From contig OY744470.1 in NCBI GenBank assembly GCA_963556145.1, forward strand, positions 1,488,001-1,552,000: DNA of 64,000 nucleotides, in the 5' to 3' direction. The DNA is from Hygrocybe punicea (lineage: Eukaryota > Basidiomycota > Agaricomycetes > Agaricales > Hygrophoraceae). This document shows, in pieces, positions 1-11,221 of the stretch. Each line of letters starts with the position of its first letter. Position 1 is the first letter of the stretch. Under the pieces are notes generated by a model, which did no database searches, was not told the origin of the DNA, and saw only the letters and a list, made by a program, of their open reading frames with translations. The position numbers and the translations under genes are program-made.

Positions 1-51
1 CACCTTCCTGATGCTCTCCGCCAGCTCAATGCAGCATTCCCGCAGTTTAGT

Positions 52-635
52 CTACCTCTCCTCCATTGCTGTAAGTCTAGCTAAAATATTATCCAGCGTC
101 GAATCACCATCTGTGGCGGTTTGGGGTGGAGAAGTGCCAGTTGATACCATCGGAGAATGCAAGATTACTAACCTGGCTCTGATAGCTGGTTAACTTGATT
201 TTGTGGCTTCTCCCCTTTGATCGATGCCTCCGCAATGCATTGTGCTCGTAGGTTGTCAAGCTCGGCCGACGTGTTACGGAGTGCATCCATGATCGGGGAT
301 GGTGTGAAGGTACTGCCAGGTGCAGCGTTCGGCCACACCACTAGTGTTGCCTGACCACTGAGATCTTGCAATCGGGCGGTATCTCGAGCATCTAGTGACA
401 TTTCAGTAAGATGTAGACCATATTTTCGTAATTGGATCATACGTGGATAAAAGTCTGTGCACTCGTCGTCGATGGATATGGCTGATGGCACACCTGGTTG
501 AAGGCGAAGATGCTTCAGAATTTCATCTGAACCGATTTTCTTTGTGTCCGTTACTGTGGTAGAAGCAGGAAGGGCTATGGTCTTTTGTAACTTGTTCTCG
601 CCATATAGCACAGTAACTTTGCGGTGGTTGTTCAT
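52..635 (-). CDS. Small hypothetical protein (two exons)
   Basis: Unrecognised. ATG at 635, exon 173-635, intron with donor GTTAGT and acceptor CACAG, then exon 52-110, ending at a TAG (52-54); together 174 codons. The protein is soluble, with no signal or membrane segment. Its first part (about residues 5-100) looks like a compact alpha/beta domain: a KVTVLYGENK-type strand start, then alternating charged and hydrophobic stretches to an LVVW strand. The end is helical (SAELDNLRAQCIAEA), and the last exon (ILARLTAMEER) looks like coiled coil. Beyond the TAG the same frame keeps reading helix-like sequence to the window edge, so the stop may be a C-to-T change of CAG in a longer protein that continues outside. 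It lies divergent from the beta-trefoil gene at 1064, sharing about 430 bp of upstream DNA. Confidence 0.45.
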
Positions 636-1063
636 CAAGCTCAACGTACAGTGTTGGGTTGGTAAGCTTGAAGTACAGTCTTGAGCCGGTATGCGAAATA
701 CGGCAATGTTGAAATTACAGCTGCAGAGAATCGCGAGGATTGATGATATTGATCAGTCACATGACGTGCATTCTTCCGTTCTACATATACATGCTGGAGA
801 ACCCCAATCCCTGGTCCTCTAACACGAAAATGACACCGAACGTGTGATATCCCGATGCAACGTCGTACTGTGTGCAGCAAACGGGGTGGGTTTGCTATAT
901 ATCATGGCAGAGACAAACGGAAATTAACCAGAGTCGCAGCCTTTCAATGAGGCTGAGCGCTGAGTGCGTGCACCACGAGGATATCCGATATCGATCAGGC
1001 AGGGTTCGTGGACATGCATATATATCATGACAATGCCATGTTCGCCTCACAGTTCGGTCCACA

Positions 1064-2875
1064 ATGTCTCTCAACCCAGGTACCTACCTGATCGCCAACT
1101 GCAGGCATAAGAACCTTGCATTTGTCTCGGATTCCAACGATGGTTCTCCAGTCCAAGCTCGAGATCAGCGGAATGTCAATGGAGAAAAGGTTGGGTCTCA
1201 TCTTTTTCATATCGTGCCTTCATTTTGGAAGAAGCCTCAAGCTTACGAGTGTATGTATAGTGGATTGTCGAGAAGCTCGGAAACGGAATGTATACCTTCC
1301 AAAATGCCTATTATCAAACATATGCCTACGTCGATAGGAACGCAATCAGTGCGGCACGAGCCCAATATCAACGTCAGCCGTTCGTCCTTCAGCATGCAAA
1401 GAACGGATCAGGCTACGCGTGCGTCTCCTTCACAAATTTATTTACATACGCCAACTCTCGAGTCGATATCTTTATCCTTTGTAGTATCAGGACGACCGAT
1501 GGGCAATCTTGGCGACTTGATTATGTCGACCAGGGTACACCGGCATGTAGATTTATTGTGGTGACTCTAACTAAGAGATAACCGAATTGCGTACTTTCCT
1601 AGATCACACTTTCCTACGGATCTTCTACCGATGCAAGCAACTTGTGGTTATTCACCGAGCCAAAATCTGTTTCGTCTGGGATCTACCTTGTCACCAACGT
1701 CCGGTACAAGAAAATTGCTGTCAGTTCAGAGGAGGACACCTCTGTGTCAGCAAGCTTCCGGAAGAATGTCGATGCAGAAAAGGTCAAATCGTCACTCTTT
1801 TTCGTAATCACTATCATCTCTGAATGGTGAACAGTGGGAAGTTGTTCGTGACGACATCGAAGCCCTTGAAAGGAGCCGCAGTCGAACTGGCAGATAAGGA
1901 ACATGCCTTCGAAATACAGGAAACTGCCATTGAAGGCCAATATACGTATGTTCTCGGTACATCCCCCTAGAACCCGAGTTTATTTTATACCTCTTGTTCC
2001 CTCCAGTATTGCGACCAGCGACTCCCAACGATTTTGGGGATTATCGGACCAAGGCAGAGGTTCCAAGGTAATGCATTTTGGTATATATGTCACCCCAGAT
2101 GGCTGGAGCCCTTCCCTTTACAGATTACGTATTATGATACTCCCATTGATTCTCGCAATTGGTGGTCATTCACGTCATATGAAACATCCGTGAAAAAGTC
2201 TCCTCCGGCTAAACCCACTAAACGTCTTCAAGTCAAAAAAGTTCGATTTTCGGATCCGCTCTACGACAATAAAGGCCCTTTCTTGCCAGGCACACTGTTC
2301 ACCTATGAACCACCAAGTAAGCATCAATCCTCGAGTTCGGTAATGTGGTGATTGCTAGACATTTGTCCGTAACCACAGTGGAAGATCGAACGGGTTGGTA
2401 TCATCTCGGCCCTGCTGCTGCTTCCCGCTCTGGTGCTCGACGCTACGGAATTGTAGTCAAAGAACTCGAAAAAGGTGTCCTCGCTGACATTAAAGATTGG
2501 GAACCTGTATGGAATAATGCCAACACCAGCGACCGATACAACTATTCTCTTTGGCGCGGTATACCTCCCACTACAGATTATGTGGTAGTCGGCTCCTTCT
2601 ACGTAAATGGCTGGGAAAAGCCCAAAGCCCGCGATTTTATGGATATGAAAGCGATACGAAAGGATGTCCTTGTTCAAGTTCATGCCGATAGGGAGAACTG
2701 GAATAATAAGGATTATTATTTTGGTGGCCCCGCGGCAATTTGGGACATCGATGAGCGCGGCGATGTCTGTGGTGATTCTGCGATTAACACTGGCGCATTT
2801 ATTGCAGTTACTCACTATGAGAAATCACCCGTCGTTTATGCGATCAATGCTTCCCGCGTGGAATTAGTTGATTGA
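1064..2875 (+). CDS. Two I66-like beta-trefoil domains plus VPS62/DUF946-like C-terminal domain
   Basis: Starts MSLNPGTYLIAN, the characteristic opening of the basidiomycete beta-trefoil protease-inhibitor family I66 (related in fold to ricin-B lectins). The first trefoil spans roughly 1064-1570, with an intron donor after NGEK and re-entry at TGG near 1261 (WIVEKLGNG, then MYTFQNAYYQTYAYV). A second trefoil spans about 1650-2200: SSGIYLVTNVRY, EIQETAIEGQYT, the diagnostic FWGLSDQG and SRNWWSF. After an intron at 2314-2355, the last exon (to the TGA at 2873-2875) reads like the VPS62/DUF946 family: PVWNN, LWRGIPP, YVVVGSFYVNGW, AIRKDVL. I66 proteins inhibit serine proteases or act in fungal defence; DUF946 function is unknown. 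Exon joins in the middle are my inference, and part of the second trefoil looks short, so a frameshift is possible. I could not see a secretion signal. Confidence 0.65.
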
Positions 2876-3170
2876 TGGATATATTAACGGTGAGTACCAC
2901 TTTTTTTGTCAGGGTCTTGCAGAACCGTACTGACACCCTAGCCATCAAGAATGGTATTATCGTTCCACCCGTCTCTACAACAATGATGTTTCCCGCCTAT
3001 TCATTTGCCGCTAGCTTCACATGTATTCAGTATAACTCGACCGCAATCCGCTTTCTTCTTTTCCTATTTCCTATTTCTTTGAAGCAAATCCCACTGGACT
3101 CTCGTTGCCCTGCCCGTTGTCCCAGAAAATGAACCTAATTAACCCAGCCAGTCCAGGGAAGCTCTGTGTA
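2876..3170. other. Intergenic, no gene seen
   Basis: Gap between the convergent ends of the beta-trefoil gene (plus) and the caspase gene (minus). Short open frames here lack family features. It must contain the two 3' ends. Confidence 0.5.
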
Positions 3171-5740
3171 TCACTTTCTGGAAACAGTTACGACAACGCC
3201 CCAAGAGCGCCATCGCATCAGAGGGATTCTTGTCCAAGATTCGACTCGATTTGCGAATGGAGATTGCTGAGCCATCCACGTCAAATCAATGTACGAGGTA
3301 GATACGAACAACTTGATAAAACCTGTCTCTGATTGCTGCTCGCCATTGACGACGAATCGAATAGGACAAAGACGAGAATCGCCATAGCCAATTGCGCGAA
3401 AGCCTATATCGCTTGGCTCAGGTTCATACAATGACTGGCAGAGACGTCAGCCTGAGAATCTCGCTAACCCCAATGAAATTATCCAACGTACCACAATGCT
3501 GTAATCAGACGGGTCCAAGTAAAACAGATAGACGAAGACATTGCGTTGCAATCGATTGGTTATATCAATGCCGTATAGGGCATCATCGTCTTCCATGATG
3601 TTAGCGTGACAATCCGTAAACAGGTTCCCAATCTCTGCGTCCACTTCATGAGTCCACGGATCCTTCAGGCGGTAGAGCTCCATGGATAGTTTCTGTGGGA
3701 CAAGATCGTTACCATGATTGGCTCCGACGCCGTGGCCTAACTCAAGGAGTCTGTTGAAATTGGCAATGGCGTCGAAAAGAGAAGCAGGATTAAAGTCGCG
3801 GAGCGTCACAGTGGGACTCGCGTATGAAGGTATGATCCTATCCAATCTCTCGATATCAAATTCCGCGTTGGAGCGCTGTCTGATGGCGACGTCAGCTTCG
3901 GAGAGACATTGAACGATGCGCCAATTGGTGCCAGTATGGGCCGACAGTGGAGTTTGTGGAGAGAAGTGACTCAGATCGGAATCAATGAACATTTTCAAAT
4001 AACGACCGTTGTTGTTCTTCGAATCCGACATCACCACCATAGATCCCTCAGGAAGGACGTCGAATTGGTGGTCTTCTCTGCATGGCTCTAGGATTGAAGA
4101 GCCAGGATGGACATCGACGGCAGTCAGATGGCAGAGATAGTTCGCATCCTGACACTGCACTGAGAATTCTGACCCAATCACAACTCCATACAAGTGCCCG
4201 ACATCAATCTTGTAGCTCCCACCTCCCTGCGCTCTCAGCGAAAATATGTCCGAAGATGAGATGTTGAAGAGAAAATGATTTTTGTTGGCGCCTTCGCACT
4301 GAGGATGCTGTTGGGTTTTAACGTTCAATGCCGATATTAGGTTGGCATACGTGACGAGATTCGGACCTATAGTGCGGAGTTGTGTGATCAAACTATCCGT
4401 AAACGCTCCACAAGGAAGACCTTTCGCGGATGTGGATTCGAACGCGAGTTCATCTGGTCGGCACGCTGCAAGGAGGACGTGCGATGATATGCGCGGGTCT
4501 TGCAATCCTGAATATCGGCACACTAATGGATTACCAGGACGCATACATATATCATCGTCCAGATCGTTAGGTATCACGCGATTTGGATTGGCAGACCGGA
4601 CTTTGGGACCCGAAATACCGCGCCATATACGAGTTGTGTGGCAAGAATCAATAATGACCGTCTGTCCCAAATGAATATCAATTTTTGTGAAAGGCAAGTA
4701 GACGAGACGAACACCGACAATGTTATTACCCTTAGTAACCGATAACTCGTACAACAAGGTGTTGATAGTGCGATCTGGTATTCCATGTATGTAATTGCCT
4801 TGCGCGTCCTCTGTCCCCTCATCATATGGGCAAAGCGATTCGACTTGGTCATCGGGGGAGTTCCACTGTCGTGGAGATGGAAGTCGACTGCCATGGCCTG
4901 CGAAGAAACAAATGATAGGGTCATACTTCTTGATGTTACTGTTTTGTATGAGGTGCTGCTCGAAAGTAGCTATGATAGCTTTACGTGTCGCTTTTTCGTC
5001 TGTGAGGAAAGCAATGCGACGTTCTTCCACGCCGCGTTCGATCAGGAAGTTTTGCAAGGATTTCGCGTCGTTCACACAACCGTCGAGTTTCGGATAGGCA
5101 GGATACTTCTTCAAATATTAGTGATACTCTGGAATTATCTGTGGCCATACCTCATCAATGCCGACAAGGAGAGCATAGAACGATGAGCTGTCGCATATTC
5201 TTCATGAGTTTGGCTCCGTGATGGTTTCTTACTGACCTGAACTTTCTTTTGATACAAAACGTCATCTCAGGAGTATCTCCTGTACTGGTCGGAAACGTCC
5301 TGGTCTGTGCTGAATGAAGACGACGGGTCAGAAAACATTCGGGAGTGATAAGAATGGAACGTGCCCTTATATGCATCCGTTACTTCAAGTTCGAAAAGGC
5401 ATTCTTTGATTTGTCCTAGCAGTAGAGATTCACCGCCAAGACTCAGACCGTAAATACTGATAGTGAGGTTATCGTCGCCTTTCTCGTCACTCTCTCATGG
5501 CGTGGGGCAAGAGAAAATTTAATATAATAAAAAAACTTGTTACAATTGATATACAAACCCACAGGGTGAAAGTCGCATTCAACCCTGTTTGGGTGCTATG
5601 GTTGAATATTGCGGTCTTGAACATCTGATCGCCCATAGAGACTGCGACATAATACTGCAGCGTCGTCGCGCAGGTTACGCTGATGACTGCCCCGAGGCTG
5701 TTAGGTCTGTAACCTTCGGAGTTGAGCAAAACATGCCAGT
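3171..5740 (-). CDS. Caspase-domain (peptidase C14) protein with C2-like N-terminus
   Basis: Minus-strand gene of several exons. Inferred exons: C2-like part 5559 to about 5740 (start uncertain) and 5384-5491 (YYVAVSMGDQMFKT, then DDNLTISIYGLSLGGE); linker 5237-5304; 5153-5187 (SSFYALLVGIDE, first strand of the p20 fold); 4719-5108 (KLDGCVNDA, then catalytic His in FFAGHGSR); 3492-4661 (catalytic Cys in VIIDSCH); and 3171-3434 (GFRAIGYGDSR). Phases agree at each join. The catalytic His-Cys dyad is intact, so a cysteine protease is expected, in the caspase/metacaspase group used in fungal cell death and stress. The region after p20 (about 300 residues) is the conserved mushroom-specific tail of this family. 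The basic TR loop after the Cys is degenerate (SCHTTRIW) compared with the neighbouring copy (SCHASGMTRT). Joining the C2-like exons to the caspase exons is inference; they could be a separate upstream gene. Confidence 0.7.
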
Positions 5741-5884
5741 GAACGTGAGCTTGTCGACACCCTCCGGACGCATGACTTCGAAAGATATGTTTTTATCGGA
5801 GGGTTACTCTCGCTTGAGGGGCAAGGAGACAATGAACACACCGTGCAATAGCACCTTTAAAACAATCAACAGCTTCGTCAAATA

Positions 5885-6537
5885 AAGTTAGGACACGTTC
5901 CTCGAAGCTTGATCGACATCTGGGGTGGTGGAATAAACGTTTCGTAGAACCGTTATATGTCCGATTCCAGCTTGGTCGTAGTTAGAAGGGGAAGCTTAGA
6001 CCTGGAATGGTAATATCCGTACATTTGAGCTTACTCAATGATACGGCCACGATGGGAGAAAAGGGGCTAGCGAAAGGGCTGTCGCGGCACGCAGGCAGGG
6101 AAGGTTGGCAAGGACAAGGGCATTGTGGAAAATGCCATGGGTCAAACAATGGGCGCGCTGGGTCATCGTGAACATCGCTGGAAGGAGGAGCCCTGCGAAA
6201 ACATTTTGAGAGTGGGGTGCCTGAGACATGCGGCGGAAGGTTGTGCGAGGTGTGGGTGCGGTCAGGCAATTTGTTACCCGTGTCCGAGTCATCATGCTTC
6301 ACACATCGTGCATTATATTATGGGTGATTATCGATTATGAGGGACATCGATGGGATGTAAAGTGATTAATGGGTGTGCGAGGACAGGCTCTATGATAGAG
6401 AGACATGAACAGATGATAAATAATGTTGGTTGCATGAAAGGGTGGCATGAAAGGGTAATTATGCTGTATGGGATGTTTATAAAGGATCTAAAGGGAAAAG
6501 ATCAGATATAGTGCAGATCTGGGGTACAATAGTTGAA
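5885..6537. other. Spacer between the caspase copies, no gene supported
   Basis: Open frames of 70-106 codons lie on both strands between about 5980 and 6340. They have no family resemblance and overlap each other, so I make no call. The right part (about 6480-6640) runs into the 3' end of the second caspase copy. Confidence 0.4.
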
Positions 6538-8524
6538 TCATTCCAACAACAGCCTGTTCTTCTCCGATATCTGACCTTTGTTCACAACGATCACAGCGCC
6601 CCACGAACACCATCTGTTGTCGTCCTTCTTGATTCCCCGGGAGGGGCCAGAATTACAGTTTGCGAAGGGAGATTGTTGAGCCATCCACGTCAAATCGATG
6701 TACGCGGTGGATACGAACAACTTGACAAAACCTGTCTCTGACCGCTGCTCGCCATTGACGACGAATCGAATAGGACAAAGACGAGAATCGCCATAGCCAA
6801 TTGCGCGAAAGCCTATATCACTTGGCTTAGGTTCGTACAATGGCTCAGGTTCGTACAATGACTGGCAGAAACGTCAGCCTGAGAACCCCATTGAAAATAT
6901 TCAACGTACCACGATGCTGTAATCAGACGGGTCAAAGTAAAACAGATAGACAAAGACATTGCATTGCAATCGATTGGTTATAACAATGCCGTATCGGGCA
7001 TCATCGTCTTCCACGATGTTAGCGTGATAATCCGTAAACAGGTTCCCAATCTCTGCGTCCACTTCTTGAGTCCACGGTTCCTTCAGGCGGTAGAGCTCCA
7101 TGGATAGTTTCTGTGGGACAGGATTGTTATCATGATTGGGTCCGACGCCGTGGCCTAACTCAAGGAGTCTGTTGAATTTGGCAATGGCGTCGAAATGAGA
7201 GGCAGGATTAAAGCCGCGGAGCGTCACGGTGGGACTCGCGTATGAAGATATGATCCTGTCTAATCTCTTGACATCAAATTCCACGTTGGAGTGCTGTCTG
7301 ACGGCGACGTCAGCTTCGGAGGGACATCGAACGATGCGCCAATTGGTGCCAGTCTGGGTCGACAGTGGAGTTTGTGGAGAGAAGCGACTCGGATCGGAAT
7401 CAATGAACACTTTCAAATAACGACTGTGGTTCTTCGAATCCGACATCACCGCCATAGATCCCTTGGGAAGGACGTCGAATTGGCGGTCTTCTCTGCATGG
7501 CTCTAGGATTGAAGAGCCAGGATGGACATCGACGGCAGTCAGATGGCAGAGATACTTCGCATCCTGACACTGCACTGAGAATTCTGACTCAATCACAACT
7601 CCATACAAGAGCCCGACCTCAATCTTGTAGCTCCCACCTCCCTGATCTCTCAGCGAAAAGATGTCCAAAGACGAGATGTTGAAGAGAAAATTATTTTTGT
7701 TGGCGCCTTCGCACTGAGGATGCTGTTGAGTTTTAATGTTCAATGCCGATATTAGGTTGGGATACGTGACGAGATTTGGACCTATATTGCGGAATTGTGT
7801 GATTAAACTATCCGTAAACGCACCGCAAGGAAGACCGTTCGCGGATTTGGATTCGAACGCAAGTTCATCTCGTCGGCACGCTGCAAGGAGGACATGTGAT
7901 GTTATGTGCGGGTCTCGCAATCCTGAATATCGGCATATTGATGAATCGACAGGACGCATACAAATATCATCGTCCAAATCGTCAGGTATCTCGCGCTTGG
8001 GATTGACAAATCGTACTTTGAGACCAGGATGCGTCCGTGTCATACCACTAGCGTGGCAGCTATCTATGATCACCGTCTGTTCGAAACGAATGTCAGATTT
8101 TGTGAAAGACAAGTAGACGAACACCAACAATGTTATTACCCTTAGTAACCGATAACTCGTACAACAAGGCGTTGATAGTACGATCTGGTATTCCATGTAT
8201 GTAATTGCCTTGTGCGTCTTCTGTCCCCTCATCATATGGGCAAAGCGATTCGACTTGGTTATCGGGGGAGTTCCACTATCGTGGAGATGGAAGCCGACTG
8301 CCATGGCATGCGAAGAAACAAATGATAGGGTCATCCTTCTTGATCTTATTGTTTTGGATGAGCTGCTTCTCGAAAGCAGCTATGATAGCTTTACGTGTCG
8401 CTTTTTCGTCTGTGAGGCAGGTTATACGACGTTCTTCTACGCCGTGTTCGATCAGGAAGTTTCGCAAGGATTTCCCGTCGTTCACACAACCGTCGAGTTT
8501 CGGATAGGCACGATACTTCTGCAA
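6538..8524 (-). pseudogene. Tandem duplicate of the caspase gene, 5' truncated and interrupted
   Basis: Nearly the same sequence as 3171-5108 in the same order and orientation. It has the matching last exon (6538 to about 6860), the long p20/tail exon (from 6901) and the His exon (8276-8524). Three defects are visible. The first p20 exon and the C2-like exons are missing: similarity stops at the splice acceptor ATATTTGCAG just upstream of 8524. A TAG (8276-8278) replaces the CAG of the other copy right after LPSPR. The residue before the catalytic His is Cys (FFACHGS) instead of Gly. In contrast, the loop after the catalytic Cys (SCHASGMTRT) looks closer to the family norm than in the upstream copy, so this copy probably carries the older sequence there. 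A 4-bp length difference near 8113 falls in an intron and is harmless. Confidence 0.8.
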
Positions 8525-8966
8525 ATATTAGTACCATTGTTTCTCTCTCACTAGTGGGACACCGCACCCCATCGATTGTAACTATGAAAGCAGTGCAGCG
8601 TCTTTGTTGGGTCAGAACATTGAATGGACGGTATCACGACCTGGCACTCACTCCAGCGACTTTGACCAAGCCATGAAATTTTTATCCATGTGTTGTTGCA
8701 TGCTGGGAGTGTGGATGAAACCCAAAACAACCACAACACGAACGTATATGGTCCCATGGTGGTGCTGAAGTCTCTTAGATAAAGGTTAAGTGAGACCAGA
8801 GACCTTGAGGCTGATCATCGGATGATAACTTAAGTTAACCCCGAATCGGAGGTGTTGTCCATGTTTGGTCACAACGGTGAAGACCCCGAACTGGCATAAA
8901 ATGTTCTATCAGAGGAACTTGTATAGGCCCTTTATGGATGACATTTGTTCTGTGGGTATCTTCAAA

Positions 8967-9083
8967 GTAAGCTAATATGTTTGGGAAATGATTGCATGTG
9001 TGGGTTACTTAGCCATTGGTCTACAGATTCAAGTGAATGTGAAAGCTCAAAAATTGACATATTTCCCTAGCATATTAGCTTAC
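8967..9083. repeat. Short inverted-repeat unit nested in the foldback cluster
   Basis: GTAAGCTAATATG at 8967 faces its inverted copy CATATTAGCTTAC ending at 9083, with GGGAAAT/ATTTCCC extending the pairing inward. It is about 117 bp long and abuts the next foldback element directly. It may be a MITE or the stem of a longer hairpin. Confidence 0.45.
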
Positions 9084-9653
9084 AGCCGATTCGGAAATGG
9101 ATGACTTTTTTCTTTTTTGTAACTTTTTTTTATTGAGACCGGCAACCACCGGGCCAGCTGTATTACCATAACCGTCCATGTCATGTGACACCAAGAGAAT
9201 TGCTGAAATCACATAGAAATTCAAGTTATAAATTCATTGAGGGAAATATGAGAAATGTGAAGCCTATGAAAATTGGAATGTGGCAAGGTGAAGAGTACAA
9301 TAAGTTTAAATTATTTTTTGGTGGTGTAATAAATATTTTTGGTGCCAATTTTAGACCACAAGTCATGTTTTGGACACCAAAAATCCATTTCATCCTTGAA
9401 TACAACACCAAAAAATAATTTAAACTTATTTTGCCCTTTACCTAACCACATTCCAATTTTCATAGGGTTTACATTTCTCATATGTCCCTCAATGAATTTA
9501 TAACTTGAATTTCTATGTGATTTCAGCAATTCTCTTGGTGTCACATGACATGGACGGTTATAGTAATACAGCTGGCCCGGTGGTTGCCGGTCTCAATAAA
9601 AAAGTTACAAAAAAGAAAAAAGTTGATTTGGTCATCCATTTCCGAATCGGCTG
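9083..9653. mobile_element. Tc1/mariner-type foldback MITE (TA target duplication)
   Basis: Ends are CAGCCGATTCGGAAATGG and its exact inverse, flanked by TA at 9081-9082 and 9654-9655, as made by Tc1/mariner transposases. Almost the whole 571 bp is two long inverted arms around a short loop near 9360, so the transcript would fold into a long hairpin. The open frames inside are mirror images of one another and are not genes. Confidence 0.85.
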
Positions 9654-9924
9654 TAATCCAACTCTTTGAAAATACAAATTTCATCCATAAATTGGCTATA
9701 CAAGGTGTTCCGCTGATAGAACATTTATTATTCGCTAAATGCACTTATATTGGTACAAAAATCTACACAGCAAAATTAATAAAATGAGGAGACAAGATTC
9801 TAGAGTTAATGTGAATAAGTCACTCTCTTTTCAACTGAAGGAATTATGCAGTACTTCAAAAGAAATCCTTACTTTCGTTCTGGGCTTACATTTACGCCTG
9901 TTCGGGGTCTTCACCGTTGTGACT

Positions 9925-10259
9925 AATTGACACCTTCATTTCCGGGTTTCCAATACTATGACTTCGCGGTAAACTTCAGGTCGAGAAACTGCGTGTTGGC
10001 AATTCCCGCTTAACCCGTAATTTTTTTTGGGTCAAGCGGTTCCTCTTTCTAGTCCAAAAGTCCTGGCACTTGTCACGTGTCACAAAGGTGACGAGGAGTC
10101 ACAACTTATTACTGGTAAGCTTTTTTTCATTTCGTGGCACAGCCGAGAGCCTCTTCCGTAACTTGAAAACGAAATCTATATATGTAATCATTACGGCTCA
10201 GAAGCAGTTGAACCCCATAACTGGGAAAGAGGGTTCAACACCCCGGATGCACATTAATT
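9925..10259. other. Intergenic, nothing recognised
   Basis: No family resemblance on either strand; short homopolymer runs only. Confidence 0.4.
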
Positions 10260-10930
10260 GATGTTGTCGTTCGGTTCGCGAGGTTTGGTGGCCAAGAACA
10301 AGGGGGGCGAGGGCGTGGGCGATTGTCGTGCCCAATGACCGCCTTTCTCCATCTTCGCCAACGTGACTGGGACATACGAGTCATCATGCTCGTTCATCTC
10401 CGCATTCACCGTCATCTACATGGCAAGCCGGTCAGTGCTCGCCATGTTAGTTCCGCCATCGACGACGTCATCTGTGAAAAAAGGAAAATACTCACCTTCG
10501 GGTGACAGGTAAGGGATGGCTAGTATTGTTAGAATCGGGCGTGGTGTCATTTCATTGGCGTTTGCACGGTGACTGACGTTGCTGGCATTTGCGTTTGCCG
10601 CTAGAGGTGAGCATCGCGGACGTGCGTCGTTAAGGCATTGTTCTAGAGACGTCGGTCGGACTCAGGCAAACGATTAAATGATGGGGGGAACTAACGTCTT
10701 TTGAGCAGCTGTCTGTAACGCATTCCAGTCCTGCCCGGATTCGCCGCCCATACACTTCTTGTGCAAGCGAGGTTGCTCACTGTCATCCTCTTGTGAATCA
10801 GATGCAGAACGGGGTCTCGAAGTTCATGTATCTTTTGGTGAGCACGGAGTTCGTGAATGTCTTGTCATTGCGGGACAGGACGTCCACTGATCCACTGACC
10901 CCACGTGATTATAATTAGCGTGACAATGTG
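10260..10930 (-). CDS. Possible small multi-exon gene (weak)
   Basis: Two stretches on the minus strand have protein-like composition but cannot be joined with certainty. At about 10260-10430 a frame beginning MTVNAEMNEHDDSYVPV ends in a stop before AATGTG. At about 10500-10545 a short frame starting MTPRPILTIL is followed by a good donor (GTGAGT) and acceptor (CACAG). Further upstream (10690-10900) all three minus frames are locally open. I recognise no family. It could be an intron-rich small gene like ERV2 further along, or ordinary intergenic DNA between the foldback cluster and TIM50. Confidence 0.2.
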
Positions 10931-11221
10931 AAAATCAATGTTGCTACCAATGTCGGAACCATTTTTTTTTAAATCTGAAACCATGAAAATGTGTACATTT
11001 TAATTTTGAGTAGATCTGTCTCTCTTCAGAATTTTGGCTTGAGGTTGTGAAAAAGTAGATCACAAATTGACACCTCTAATAGGTGGAAGTGATGGAATTC
11101 ATCTCATGGTGACCCGGTGCACAGGCCGAGGAAAGGTCGAGAACCCGTTTGAACCACGGACAGAGCTTTCAGACGAAGTAAGAAGGGAGTGGCGGCAAGA
11201 ATGCGTTTATATAAACCAAAG

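Larger units (their letters stand above)
8868..9924. mobile_element. Old foldback element hosting two younger insertions
   Basis: The left arm 8868-8966 matches the right arm 9662-9924 in inverted orientation. GTCACAACGGTGAAGACCCC at 8868 pairs with the segment ending at 9924, and TGTTCTATCAGAGGAAC near 8904 pairs with the segment near 9710-9728. The right arm holds about 170 bp not present on the left. The centre is occupied by the small palindromic unit 8967-9083 and the TA-flanked foldback 9083-9653. No coding capacity is seen. Confidence 0.6.

Noticed and set aside
6125..6340. Cys-rich short plus frame (CARCGCGQAICYPCP) as a zinc-finger gene
   Set aside because: Only 71 codons, competes with an equally open minus frame, no splice or family support.
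9185..9544. Two near-identical 77-codon frames on opposite strands (MTPRELLKSHRNSSYK)
   Set aside because: They are the two arms of one palindromic MITE, not a duplicated gene.
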